Source: Bacillota bacterium (GTDB lineage: Bacteria; Bacillota; Clostridia; Oscillospirales; Acutalibacteraceae). From it: a DNA stretch of 29,611 nt. Positions 1 through 7,699 of this stretch are shown here, piece after piece; position 1 is the stretch's first letter; the number at the start of each line of letters is the position of its first letter. Position numbers and translations under genes: made by a program. Under the pieces are notes generated by a model. The model searched no databases and was not told the DNA's origin. It saw only the letters and a program-made list of their open reading frames with translations. Where the stretch lies: assembly GCA_023401495.1 (NCBI GenBank), contig JAEXDU010000054.1, positions 1 through 29,611 of the forward strand, given 5' to 3'.

Positions 1-292
1 GCTTTGCCAGCTTCAGCTCAACTTCGGCGCAAGCCTCGTAATTCAGGCCGCTCTGAACTGCCTCGAGCACAGCTTTTTTTACCAAAGGCGGATTATGCCC
101 CAGCAGCGCGGCACCCCTGGAACACACAAAATCAATATAAACATGACCGTCCACATCGTAAACACGGGATTCATCCGCACGGCGGATAAAGCGGGGAGTC
201 TGCCCTATTTCTTCAAATGAACGCAGAGGGTTGTTTACCCCGCCGGGAATATACCGGGCCGCTTCCTCAAACAACTGCTCAGAACGAGTCAT
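1..292 (-). CDS. hemL: glutamate-1-semialdehyde 2,1-aminomutase, N-terminal part (partial)
   Basis: Converts glutamate-1-semialdehyde to 5-aminolevulinate, the PLP-dependent second step of the C5 tetrapyrrole pathway in the cytoplasm. Reading the minus strand from the ATG at 292 gives an open frame that runs off the left edge, with about 97 residues visible. They match the HemL N-terminus: an R-Y-I-P-G-G-V-N-N-P-L-R-S-F stretch (family GGVNSPVRSF), then T-P-R-F-I-R-R-A-D and Y-D-V-D-G-H-V-Y-I-D-F. The PLP lysine lies in the missing part. The start is set by a GGGAGAA ribosome site about 7 nt upstream. It lies 101 nt downstream of the hemC-like gene on the same strand with no terminator seen between, so co-transcription is likely. 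Other class-III aminotransferases share the fold, but the GGVN-PLRSF start is typical of HemL. Confidence 0.9.
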   Translation of the reverse strand, partial: MTRSEQLFEEAARYIPGGVNNPLRSFEEIGQTPRFIRRADESRVYDVDGHVYIDFVCSRGAALLGHNPPLVKKAVLEAVQSGLNYEACAEVELKLAK

Positions 293-393
293 AAATTGAT
301 TTCTCCCTTCGGTTGGTTCCAGATGGATATTAAGATTTCATAGTCGATGCAAACATATTTTTTATGTAAGAAGCAATCATTGCCGCCTGTCCG

Positions 394-1272
394 TCACTCA
401 TTTTCATACCATTGCTTGACTTCCTCCGCCAGGCGTTCCCCAAGCTTTCGCGCCTCAGAGAGCGGGCCGGTCAACTGCCGCTTGCAGCTTCGTTCACCGT
501 CACTGTAAAAGCCGGTCAGCTGCAATTCATTATCCTGTATTTGCGCAAACGCGGCGATCGGATTATTGCAGGTATCCTCAAACAATTCAATAAACGTACG
601 CTCCGCCTTTGCACAGCACCGGCTGAGAAAATCATCTACGCCTGAAAGGCAGTCGTGAACCTCATCTTCTCTGGTCATGACGGCCAGAATCCCCTGCCCC
701 GCCACCGGAACGATCTCCTGTTCCGAAAAAACCCGGCTGCTGCGGTTGCGGATTCCCAAACGGGCCAGCGCATCACAAGGCAGAATCAGAGCAGAATAAT
801 CCCCGCGGTCCAGGCGTTTGAGCCTGCTTTGAACATCCCCACGGATCGGGGCGATGTCAAAACGGGGATACAATACCCCTGCCTGCATGCGGCGATGTGC
901 TCCCGATGCACCGATCGGCCTTTCCGTATCCGGGCGCTCTGCCCCGCTCGGCAGAACCAGAGTGTCTTTTGCATTTGAACGCGCAGAATACGCCGCAATA
1001 GAGAGCCCGGGCGTAAGCTGCGGCGGCAGCTCCCCCAGATCGCACACGGCCAGATCGATTCTTCCGTCCAGCAGCGCCCGATCCAGTTCCCCAACCGGTG
1101 CCTCCTTGTGGGCCGTTTCCTCTGTCAGGTCCAGCACCTGTTCCTCCTCCTGTGCAACAGTCACTATATCCAACTGGCAGGAAGAGTCCGCTCTTTTTAT
1201 TTTCTGCAGGATCCGTCTTGCGTGGATCACCGCAAGCGCGTTGTCACGGCAGCCAATCCGTATTCTTTCCAT
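394..1272 (-). CDS. hemC: porphobilinogen deaminase (hydroxymethylbilane synthase)-like protein, divergent active site
   Basis: HemC polymerises four porphobilinogens to hydroxymethylbilane on a cysteine-bound dipyrromethane cofactor. This 292-residue protein has the family layout and length: R-I-G-C-R-D-N-A-L-A at the N-terminus, A-L-L-D-G-R-I-D-L-A-V at 66-76, G-A-S-G-A-H-R-R at 121-128, I-R-G-D-V-Q-S-R-L at 143-151, G-Q-G-I-L-A-V and the cofactor cysteine C235 in D-T-C-N-N-P. Arginines 127, 128, 144 and 150 are kept. The catalytic segment normally read HSxKDxP is C-D-L-G-E-L-P (77-83), so the usual catalytic Asp is Glu and the Lys before it is Gly; the flexible G-G-K-G-L-F loop is also lost. 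I chose ATG 1272 over the in-frame TTG at 1278 because GGAGG sits 6 nt before the ATG and touches the TTG. hemL follows on the same strand; hemA, hemB and hemD are not visible. It may be a slow or specialised deaminase. Confidence 0.8.
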   Translation of the reverse strand: MERIRIGCRDNALAVIHARRILQKIKRADSSCQLDIVTVAQEEEQVLDLTEETAHKEAPVGELDRALLDGRIDLAVCDLGELPPQLTPGLSIAAYSARSNAKDTLVLPSGAERPDTERPIGASGAHRRMQAGVLYPRFDIAPIRGDVQSRLKRLDRGDYSALILPCDALARLGIRNRSSRVFSEQEIVPVAGQGILAVMTREDEVHDCLSGVDDFLSRCCAKAERTFIELFEDTCNNPIAAFAQIQDNELQLTGFYSDGERSCKRQLTGPLSEARKLGERLAEEVKQWYENE

Positions 1273-1548
1273 CTGCAACCTCCGTTCATTGCAGTCTATT
1301 TCCGTCTGTCCGGTCCAGTATCCATATCACCGTGCGGCAGACAAAATCCACCCTCAAAATTGTGCGGATTCCTTTTTTAAAGAACAAAAAAGTCAAAAAA
1401 CACCCGCTGGGATTCCGGCCCGCGAGCGAATCATTTAAAATATGCTGTCTATTTTCGTCTTTTCCAAATCTAACCACTTTCCAATGCTTCTGCAGGCCGT
1501 TCAGATAGCACTGAAATCCAATTTATGGTACGAATCATCTTGTTCCTG

Positions 1549-1577
1549 ATTTTACCGGATACCATGCGAAAAGTCAA
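1549..1577 (-). promoter_or_regulatory. SigA-type promoter for hemC-hemL
   Basis: On the minus strand TTGACT (1577-1572), a 17-nt spacer and TAAAAT (1554-1549). The predicted start near 1542 leaves a leader of about 270 nt before the hemC ATG, long for a simple 5' UTR. I found no recognisable riboswitch or T-box motif in it, although TTTGAGGGTGG near 1350 has some resemblance to a T-box core. Confidence 0.6.
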
Positions 1578-1627
1578 GCAGAGCATACTTTTTCCGAGGC
1601 TGTCCAGTTCTTTTACAGAAATTTTTC

Positions 1628-1656
1628 TTGACTTTTTACGGCAATTGGAATACCAT
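1628..1656 (+). promoter_or_regulatory. SigA-type promoter for the fatty-acid operon
   Basis: TTGACT (1628-1633), 17-nt spacer, TACCAT (1651-1656). It lies about 65 nt upstream of the acpP start, in AT-rich DNA that includes TTAATTAA at 1671-1678. The -10 is weak, so an activator or another promoter is possible. It is divergent from the hemC promoter. Confidence 0.5.
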
Positions 1657-1722
1657 AACATTAAATTTTTTTAATTAAATATTTTTAACTATTTCGTAGT
1701 TTTCGGAGAAGAGGTTACAATC

Positions 1723-1953
1723 ATGATTTTTGAAAAAATCAGAGATTTAATCGTGAGCAGAACCAACCTCAGCGAAAGTGTTGTAACCATACAGGCCAGC
1801 CTGAAGGATGATCTTCATCTGGATTCGTTCGACCTTGCAGAGCTGGGGATGGAATTGGAGGACGTCTTTACCGTCACAATATCCGACGAAGAGCTGATCG
1901 CCTTTCATACCGTAAGAGATATTGTTACATTTATGGAAAACAACAAAGAATAA
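1723..1953 (+). CDS. acpP: acyl carrier protein
   Basis: Carries growing acyl chains as thioesters on 4'-phosphopantetheine during type II fatty-acid synthesis. The 76-residue acidic protein has the expected size and the attachment motif D-S-F-D-L with Ser35 (usual form DSLDxVEL), followed by A-E-L-G-M-E-L-E-D. The ATG at 1723 follows a GGAGAAGAGG ribosome site. It is the first gene of the operon, 46 nt before accD, so it provides the carrier for every enzyme encoded downstream. The stretch V-F-T-V-T-I-S-D-E-E-L matches helix III of ACPs. A specialised ACP for another pathway is unlikely given its neighbours. Confidence 0.95.
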   Translation: MIFEKIRDLIVSRTNLSESVVTIQASLKDDLHLDSFDLAELGMELEDVFTVTISDEELIAFHTVRDIVTFMENNKE

Positions 1954-1999
1954 AACGAACAGCGTTGATTTTGTTTTTACCGAAAGAAAGGAACAGGCC

Positions 2000-2878
2000 A
2001 TGAATCAACATTCCCCACATTCCAAAATGACCTTATTCTCGATGCTTCGCCTGCCTACTCAAAAAGCCCGCAAGGAATCGAGCGAAAAAGAAGTTCCGGG
2101 CTACACCACCTGCCCGGGCTGCAAAAAAGAAATCTTACGGGCACACTTGTCCGATCGGCAGATGGTCTGCCCCCAGTGCGGGCATCATCTTCCGATTTCT
2201 GCGAAGGAGCGCCTGAATATGCTGGCGGACCCGGGAAGCCTGCGGATTCTCGATCTGCCCGCCTGCCCGGAAAACCCGCTGGATTTTCCCGGGTACCCGG
2301 AAAAGCTGGAAGAAAGCCGGCAGAAAACGGGGCTGCCTGAGGCCGCTCTGTTCGCTTCCCTTGAAATTTACAACCAGCCCGCCGTTGTGGCGGTGCTGGA
2401 CAGCCGCTTTTTTATGGGCAGCATGGGCGTTCAGGTAGGCGAAATCGTCACCAGCGCCGTGGAGTACGCCCTAGAAAAGCAGCTTCCCCTGATCATTTTC
2501 AGTGCCAGCGGCGGCGCAAGAATGCAGGAGGGAATCCTCTCTTTGATGCAGATGGCGAAAACCAGCGCAGCGCTGGCCCGTTTTGCAAAGGAGGGCGGCC
2601 TGTATATCTCTTACCTGACGCACCCGACAACCGGAGGAGTCAGCGCCAGCTTTGCGGGTCTTGGCGATATCACACTTGCAGAGCCCGGCGCGCTGATCGG
2701 CTTTGCCGGCCCCCGCGTCATTGAACAGACCATCCGCCAGAAGCTGCCCGAAGGCTTTCAGCGCGCGGAATTTCAGGAGGAGCACGGTTTTGTGGACCGC
2801 ATTGTGCCGCGCGGCGAAATGAAGTCCACCCTGGGCTTTCTGTTGTTGATTCATCAAAAAGGAGGAATGCCCGCATGA
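2000..2878 (+). CDS. accD: acetyl-CoA carboxylase carboxyltransferase subunit beta
   Basis: With AccA it transfers the carboxyl group from carboxybiotin to acetyl-CoA, making malonyl-CoA. The 292-residue protein begins with a C4 zinc ribbon (C38, C41, C57, C60) and continues into the crotonase-like carboxyltransferase fold, with S-A-S-G-G-A-R-M-Q-E-G and T-T-G-G-V-S-A-S-F-A, both diagnostic of AccD. A longer frame begins upstream at 1922, but the ATG at 2000 is preferred: it follows AAAGGAAC and starts beyond the end of acpP. Its stop overlaps the accA ATG by 4 nt (ATGA), typical of translational coupling of the alpha and beta subunits. The partners accB and accC are not in this window. Confidence 0.95.
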   Translation: MNQHSPHSKMTLFSMLRLPTQKARKESSEKEVPGYTTCPGCKKEILRAHLSDRQMVCPQCGHHLPISAKERLNMLADPGSLRILDLPACPENPLDFPGYPEKLEESRQKTGLPEAALFASLEIYNQPAVVAVLDSRFFMGSMGVQVGEIVTSAVEYALEKQLPLIIFSASGGARMQEGILSLMQMAKTSAALARFAKEGGLYISYLTHPTTGGVSASFAGLGDITLAEPGALIGFAGPRVIEQTIRQKLPEGFQRAEFQEEHGFVDRIVPRGEMKSTLGFLLLIHQKGGMPA

Positions 2879-3813
2879 TCAAAGAGACAGAGCTTGAGAT
2901 GGATCAGCTGGATCAGGAGCTTGCCGCCCTGCGGGAAAAATCCAAGGTTCCCCAGCTGCGTATCTGGCAGCTGGAGGGAGAACGCAGAAAGCTGCTCGAA
3001 GCCTACCCCGAGCTTACCCCCGCCGATAAGGTCTATCTGGCCCGCCGGCCCAAACGCCCCGGCGTACGAGATTACACCGCGGCGCTGTTTCAGGATTTCT
3101 TTGAGCTGCGGGGCGACCGCCTGAATAAAGACGACAAGAGCATTCTGGGCGGCGTGGCATTTTACCACGGGATTCCCGTAACGGTGATCGGCCACTGCAA
3201 AGGAAAAAACCTAGATGAAAATCTGTATTATAATTTCGGAATGCCCGGCCCCGAGGGTTACCGTAAATCTTTGCGCCTGATGAAGCAGGCGGAAAAATTC
3301 GGGCGCCCCATCATCACCTTTATTGATACACCCGGCGCATTTCCGGGTCTGGAAGCGGAAACGAACGGCCAAAGCGAAGCGATTGCGCGCAATCTGGCCG
3401 CGATGAGCCAGCTTTCAGTGCCTGTGATCGCCGTGGTTACCGGGGAAGGCGGCAGCGGCGGCGCTCTGGCGCTCGGCGTTGCGAACCGTCTACTGATGCT
3501 GGAAAACGCCGTTTATTCCGTTCTGTCACCGGAGGGCTTCGCCTCTATTTTGTGGAAGGACTCTTCCCGCAGCGCTGAAGCCAGCGGCATGATGAAGCTG
3601 ACCGCTCAGGACTTGCTCCGTTTCGGTGTGGCGGATGAGATTGTACCGGAGCCGCGCGGCGGCGCTCACCGGACCCCCGATGCGGTTTATACCGCGCTGG
3701 ATGAGGCTTTGCTGCGGAACCTGAAGGAGCTGCTGCCCCTCAGCGGAGAACGGCTGGCCAATCAGCGATACGATAAATTCAGAAAAATCGGCACGTCAAA
3801 GGAGGCCATATGA
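2875..3813 (+). CDS. accA: acetyl-CoA carboxylase carboxyltransferase subunit alpha
   Basis: Alpha half of the carboxyltransferase, working with AccD. At 312 residues it is close to the roughly 320 of E. coli AccA. It begins with a charged helical region (E-L-E-M-D-Q-L-D-Q-E-L), then has R-P-G-V-R-D-Y-T, the L-R-G-D-R segment, T-F-I-D-T-P-G-A-F-P-G and G-E-G-G-S-G-G-A-L-A-L, all hallmarks of AccA, and S-V-L-S-P-E-G-F-A-S-I-L-W-K-D. The ATG overlaps the accD stop; an AGGAGG site lies within the end of accD. Its end overlaps the fabH start at 3810. Confidence 0.95.
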   Translation: MIKETELEMDQLDQELAALREKSKVPQLRIWQLEGERRKLLEAYPELTPADKVYLARRPKRPGVRDYTAALFQDFFELRGDRLNKDDKSILGGVAFYHGIPVTVIGHCKGKNLDENLYYNFGMPGPEGYRKSLRLMKQAEKFGRPIITFIDTPGAFPGLEAETNGQSEAIARNLAAMSQLSVPVIAVVTGEGGSGGALALGVANRLLMLENAVYSVLSPEGFASILWKDSSRSAEASGMMKLTAQDLLRFGVADEIVPEPRGGAHRTPDAVYTALDEALLRNLKELLPLSGERLANQRYDKFRKIGTSKEAI

Positions 3814-4751
3814 CCGGAATTCATATTTTAGGAACCGGGCGCTGCGTTCCGGAGAAAATCATCACAAATGATGACATCAGCAAGCTGACAGATACCAACG
3901 ACGAGTGGATTTCCACCCGCACCGGAATCCGTCAAAGACATTTTGTGCAGGGAGAAAGCAATGCGGACCTGGCGACCGCCGCCGCGCAAAAGGCGATGGA
4001 ACGCGCAGGAGCGAAACCGGAAGAAATCGGCGCCTGCGTGGTAGCCACCTTTACACCCGACCACATGTCCCCTGCCGTTGCCACACAGGTGCAGCACCGT
4101 CTGTCTTTGCCGGAGGACTGCCCCTCTTTTGATATCAGCGTTGGCTGCACAGGCTTTCTGTACGGCCTGACTGTCGTTCGGGGGCTTTTGCTGCAAAGCG
4201 GTTATTCCCGTGCGCTGCTGATCGGCAGCGAGGTTATTTCTAAAGTGCTGGATTTTGACGACCGAAGCACCTGCGTTCTGTTCGGTGACGGCGCGGGCGC
4301 GGCAGTCATCGAGCTTTCAAACGATTACGCCTTTACCAGCGTGCTGGGCTGCCGCGGCGACGATACGCTGCTGGGCTGCACCAACGAATCGGGTACGGAA
4401 CGCCACCGCATTTTCATGAACGGGAGCGACGTGTTCCGCTTTGCGGTGGAAACAGTGCCCCGCTGCATCGAAGAAACCCTGCAGAAAGCGCAGCTTTCCG
4501 CAGATCAGATCGATTATTTTGTATGCCATCAGGCAAATCAGCGCATCATTTCCAGTGTGATCCGCAAAACCCATCTTCCCGAAGAAAAATTCTACATGAA
4601 CGTACAGAATTACGGCAACACTTCTGCCGCGAGCATCCCGATCGCCCTGGATGAAATGGCGGAACAGGGCATGCTTTCGCCCGGAACGCGCACGCTTTGT
4701 GTCGGATTCGGAGCGGGCCTCACCTGGGGCGGCGCAGTTCTGGAATGGTAA
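3810..4751 (+). CDS. fabH: beta-ketoacyl-ACP synthase III
   Basis: Starts chain synthesis by condensing an acyl-CoA with malonyl-ACP. The 313-residue protein has the full catalytic triad: C113 in S-V-G-C-T-G-F, H240 in C-H-Q-A-N-Q-R and N270 in N-Y-G-N-T-S-A-A-S. The N-terminus I-L-G-T-G-R-C-V-P-E and D-E-W-I-S-T-R-T-G-I-R are typical of FabH. The ATG overlaps the accA end by 4 nt and follows AAAGGAGG. Acyl-CoA specificity (straight or branched) cannot be told from these motifs. It is followed 14 nt later by fabK. Confidence 0.96.
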   Translation: MTGIHILGTGRCVPEKIITNDDISKLTDTNDEWISTRTGIRQRHFVQGESNADLATAAAQKAMERAGAKPEEIGACVVATFTPDHMSPAVATQVQHRLSLPEDCPSFDISVGCTGFLYGLTVVRGLLLQSGYSRALLIGSEVISKVLDFDDRSTCVLFGDGAGAAVIELSNDYAFTSVLGCRGDDTLLGCTNESGTERHRIFMNGSDVFRFAVETVPRCIEETLQKAQLSADQIDYFVCHQANQRIISSVIRKTHLPEEKFYMNVQNYGNTSAASIPIALDEMAEQGMLSPGTRTLCVGFGAGLTWGGAVLEW

Positions 4752-4765
4752 AAGGAGGAATCAAC

Positions 4766-5698
4766 ATGAGACTGAACAACTGGCTCGGAATTGAATTTCC
4801 GTTTATACAGGGTGGCATGGCCAACATCGCCACCGGCGAATTTGCCGCAGCGGTTTCGAACGCGGGCGGACTTGGCCTGATCGGGGCCGGCGGCATGAAT
4901 CTGGATTCCTTTCGGGAAAACATCCGGATCTGCAAGGAAAAAACCGATAAGCCTTTCGGCGCGAACATTATGCTGATGCATCCGCAGGCCAAAGAAATGG
5001 CAGAACTGGCAGCGGAAGAAAAAATTCCCGTCATCACAACCGGCGCGGGCAACCCCAGCTCCTATATCTCGATGTGGAAGGATGCGGGCGCAAAGGTCAT
5101 CCCCGTCGTACCCGGCGTGGCTCTGGCCAAGCGGGTAGCGGAATACGGCGCCGACGCCGTGATCGCGGAGGGAACCGAAAGCGGCGGGCATGTCGGCGAG
5201 CTGACTACCATGGCGCTGGTGCCGCAGGTAGCGGACGCGGTAGACCTGCCCGTGATCGCCGCGGGCGGCATTGCCAGCGGGCGGCAGCTTTTGGCCGCAT
5301 TCGCGCTGGGGGCCATCGGCGCACAGCTCGGCACCTGCCTGCTCGTCAGCGAGGAATGCCCCATTCACTCCAATTACAAAGCGGCAATCCTCAAGGCCAA
5401 GGATAACGGCACAACCGTTACCGGCCGTTCGGCGGGCGTTCCTGTCCGCCTGCTCAAAAACAAAATGGCCCGCGAATACCTGAAAAAGGAAGCCGCGGGA
5501 GCCGATAAAATGGAACTGGAGCATTACACGCTCGGCTCTCTGCGCCGTGCCGTGTTTGACGGCGACGTGGACAACGGTTCGCTGATGGCAGGCCAGGTAG
5601 CGGGACAACTGCGCGACATCAAGCCCCTGCGCCAGATTTTTGAGGAGCTTTATCAGGGATATCTCGATACCCTGACAAAGCTGGAACAGGAGCGCTGA
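4766..5698 (+). CDS. fabK: enoyl-ACP reductase II, FMN-dependent
   Basis: Carries out the last step of each elongation cycle, reducing trans-2-enoyl-ACP with NAD(P)H and FMN; FabK replaces FabI in many clostridia and streptococci. The 310-residue TIM-barrel protein has F-I-Q-G-G-M-A at the N-terminus, the flavin/phosphate loops I-A-A-G-G-I-A-S-G and G-A-Q-L-G-T, and the FabK active-site segment E-S-G-G-H-V-G-E-L-T-T-M (His142). I start it at ATG 4766, preceded by AAAGGAGG, rather than at the longer frame that would begin inside fabH. No fabI is seen nearby, so this is probably the main enoyl reductase. A paralog follows directly. Confidence 0.93.
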   Translation: MRLNNWLGIEFPFIQGGMANIATGEFAAAVSNAGGLGLIGAGGMNLDSFRENIRICKEKTDKPFGANIMLMHPQAKEMAELAAEEKIPVITTGAGNPSSYISMWKDAGAKVIPVVPGVALAKRVAEYGADAVIAEGTESGGHVGELTTMALVPQVADAVDLPVIAAGGIASGRQLLAAFALGAIGAQLGTCLLVSEECPIHSNYKAAILKAKDNGTTVTGRSAGVPVRLLKNKMAREYLKKEAAGADKMELEHYTLGSLRRAVFDGDVDNGSLMAGQVAGQLRDIKPLRQIFEELYQGYLDTLTKLEQER

Positions 5699-5699
5699 T

Positions 5700-6767
5700 A
5701 TGGTTCTTGTCAAGGAACGGCCGCTGCTGCTGCCGATCATTCAGGGCGGCATGGGGATCGGCGTTTCCTTCGGGAATCTGGCAGGCCACGTGGCAAAGCA
5801 CGGCGCGATGGGCGTGATCAGCGCGGCCAATCCCGGCTTTGCGGCGCCGGATTTCTGGAAGAATGCCATGCGGTGCAACATTGCCGCTTTAAAAGAGCAG
5901 ATTCAGAAAGCAAAACAGATTGCACAGGGCAACGGGTGGGTTGCCATCAACGCCATGGTCGCCACCACCCACTATGAAGAAACCATCCAGGCCGCAGTGG
6001 AGGCAGGTGCAGACGCGGTGATTTCCGGAGCCGGTCTCCCCTCGGATCTTCCCGCCTATGTGAAGGGCAGCCAAACGGCGATCGCCCCCATCGTTTCGAG
6101 CGGAAGAGCGGCGCACACCATCTGCCGCCTGTGGGATAAACGGCATCAGGTCTGCCCCGATTTCATTGTGATCGAGGGGCCGATGGCCGGAGGGCACCTC
6201 GGTTTTCATGCGGAAGAGCTGGAAAACGGCACCGCCCAGACCCCGGAGCAGATTCTGCCGGAGGTACTGGAGGAAATCAAACCATATGAAGAGAAATACC
6301 AAAGACACATTCCGGTGTTCGTAGCCGGGGGCGTTTATACCGCGGAGGATATTGCCCGGTTTTTGAAGCTGGGCGCGGCGGGCGTGCAAATCGGCACCCG
6401 CTTTATCGCCACAGAGGAATGCGACGCTTCAGAGCGCTATAAAGAGATTCTGGTCGCTGCAAAAAAAGAGGACATCTGCCTCATCAAAAGCCCGGTGGGA
6501 ATGCCGGGCCGCGCGCTGAATTCTCCGCTGATTCAGCGCCTGCGCAAGGAGCTGCGCATTCCGGTGCAGAAATGTGCCGACTGTCTGCACCCGTGTGATC
6601 CCGCGACGACACCGTACTGCATTACCAAAGCGCTTTCGGAGGCCGTGCGCGGCAATTGGGAGGAAGGCTTATTCTTCTGCGGCAGCAACGCCTGGCGGCT
6701 GGATCGCATCCTGCCGGTGCAGAAGCTGCTGGAGGAACTGAAACAAGGATGGAGGGATTCTCAATGA
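5700..6767 (+). CDS. FabK/nitronate monooxygenase-family flavin oxidoreductase with C-terminal cysteine cluster
   Basis: A second member of the NMO/FabK family, 355 residues, encoded one base after the fabK stop. The flavin-binding pattern is clear: I-I-Q-G-G-M-G-I-G-V-S at the N-terminus, G-P-M-A-G-G-H-L-G-F with His166, F-V-A-G-G-V-Y-T and G-V-Q-I-G-T-R-F. The C-terminal part, absent from FabK, has a cysteine set C292-x2-C295-x3-C299-x7-C307 (C-A-D-C-L-H-P-C-D...P-Y-C) followed by F-F-C-G-S-N-A-W-R. Clostridial NMO-like proteins have a similar tail from memory, and it could hold an Fe-S cluster or metal. Its place between fabK and fabD suggests a role in lipid metabolism, perhaps a second enoyl reductase or detoxification. 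The substrate is unknown. Its last bases overlap the fabD ATG. Confidence 0.85.
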   Translation: MVLVKERPLLLPIIQGGMGIGVSFGNLAGHVAKHGAMGVISAANPGFAAPDFWKNAMRCNIAALKEQIQKAKQIAQGNGWVAINAMVATTHYEETIQAAVEAGADAVISGAGLPSDLPAYVKGSQTAIAPIVSSGRAAHTICRLWDKRHQVCPDFIVIEGPMAGGHLGFHAEELENGTAQTPEQILPEVLEEIKPYEEKYQRHIPVFVAGGVYTAEDIARFLKLGAAGVQIGTRFIATEECDASERYKEILVAAKKEDICLIKSPVGMPGRALNSPLIQRLRKELRIPVQKCADCLHPCDPATTPYCITKALSEAVRGNWEEGLFFCGSNAWRLDRILPVQKLLEELKQGWRDSQ

Positions 6768-7699
6768 AATTGGCTTTTTTATATGCGGGACAAGGAAACC
6801 AGCATGTCGGGATGGGCATGGATCTGTATGAGCAGTACCCGGAGTTCCGGCGCTTCTACGACACCGATGCCGCCGGATTCGATCTGAAAGCTCTGATCCA
6901 GAACGGGCCCGAGGAGGAACTGAACCAGACACGCAACACCCAGCCGTGCATGGTGGCCTTTTGCTCCGGCATCACCGCTCTTTTGGAGCAGAAGGGCATT
7001 GTGCCTGAAATGGTAGCCGGACTAAGCCTTGGGGAATACTCCGCCCTGACCGCCGCCGGTGTGTTTGATCCCGACACCGCGATTGCCCTCACCGCATTCC
7101 GCGGCAAGGCGATGGAAACCGCCGTGGGCGATTTGCCCTGCGCAATGGCCGCAATCATGAATCTGGACCGCGGCGACCTGCAAAAGGTCTGCGATGAGGC
7201 CTCTGCTCTGGGCGTAGTGGAAATTGCAAACTACAACTGCCCCGGCCAGCTGGTCATTGCCGGTGAAAAAGCTGCCGTAGAAAAGGCGGGCGAACTGGCG
7301 CTCGCAGCCGGAGCCCGGCGCTGCATTCCGCTTCACCTGCCCGGCCCGTTCCACAGCTCGCTGATGCACCCTGCCGGGGAAGCGCTGGCCGATTATTTTA
7401 AGAACATTTCCTTTGGGGATATGAGATTCCCCGTGATCTTCAACACCACCGCAAAGCCCTTGCAGCCGGGAGAAAGCATCCCCGCTCTGCTGGAGCGCCA
7501 GGTGCAGAGCAGCGTGTATTTTGAAGATTCCATCCGCACTATGGAGCAGGCCGGCATCGACACTGCGGTAGAAATCGGCCCGGGCAAGGTTCTTGCCGGG
7601 TTTGTACGCAAAACAACCAAGAACATCAAAACGTACTCCGTAGAAGACGCCGAAAGCCTGCGCGCCACAATCGAAGCGCTGAAAGGAGCCGCACAATGA
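6764..7699 (+). CDS. fabD: malonyl-CoA:ACP transacylase
   Basis: Moves malonyl from CoA to ACP, supplying the extender unit. The 311-residue protein has the G-Q-G-N-Q-H-V-G-M-G oxyanion loop, the nucleophile Ser88 in G-L-S-L-G-E-Y, the malonyl-binding Arg113 in A-F-R-G-K-A-M and His197 in G-P-F-H-S-S-L-M. I start at ATG 6764, which overlaps the previous stop (ATGA) and follows GGATGGAGGG, rather than at the upstream in-frame position 6656. The stop overlaps the fabG start in the same way. Confidence 0.96.
   Translation: MKLAFLYAGQGNQHVGMGMDLYEQYPEFRRFYDTDAAGFDLKALIQNGPEEELNQTRNTQPCMVAFCSGITALLEQKGIVPEMVAGLSLGEYSALTAAGVFDPDTAIALTAFRGKAMETAVGDLPCAMAAIMNLDRGDLQKVCDEASALGVVEIANYNCPGQLVIAGEKAAVEKAGELALAAGARRCIPLHLPGPFHSSLMHPAGEALADYFKNISFGDMRFPVIFNTTAKPLQPGESIPALLERQVQSSVYFEDSIRTMEQAGIDTAVEIGPGKVLAGFVRKTTKNIKTYSVEDAESLRATIEALKGAAQ

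Larger units (their letters stand above)
1525..1656. promoter_or_regulatory. repeated ATGGTA/TACCAT motif between the divergent promoters
   Basis: ATGGTA at 1525-1530 and TACCAT at 1560-1565 form an inverted pair around the hemC -10 element, and a third copy, TACCAT at 1651-1656, coincides with the acpP -10. This could be an operator shared by the divergent operons, but six-base motifs recur by chance, so confidence is low. The rest of the 450-nt gap (1273-1722) holds no convincing gene. Confidence 0.25.

Noticed and set aside
1300..1360. T-box-like core in the hemC leader (GAGGGTGGA)
   Set aside because: The consensus continues ACCGCG; here it is interrupted by unrelated bases, and no specifier stem or terminator pairing was evident.
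412..1508. Several plus-strand frames opposite hemC and its leader
   Set aside because: They mirror hemC codon structure, have no ribosome sites and no family resemblance.
4610..5740. 376-codon minus-strand frame opposite fabK
   Set aside because: High-GC antisense of a clear fabK/fabH region; low-complexity His/Gly/Arg composition and no ribosome site.
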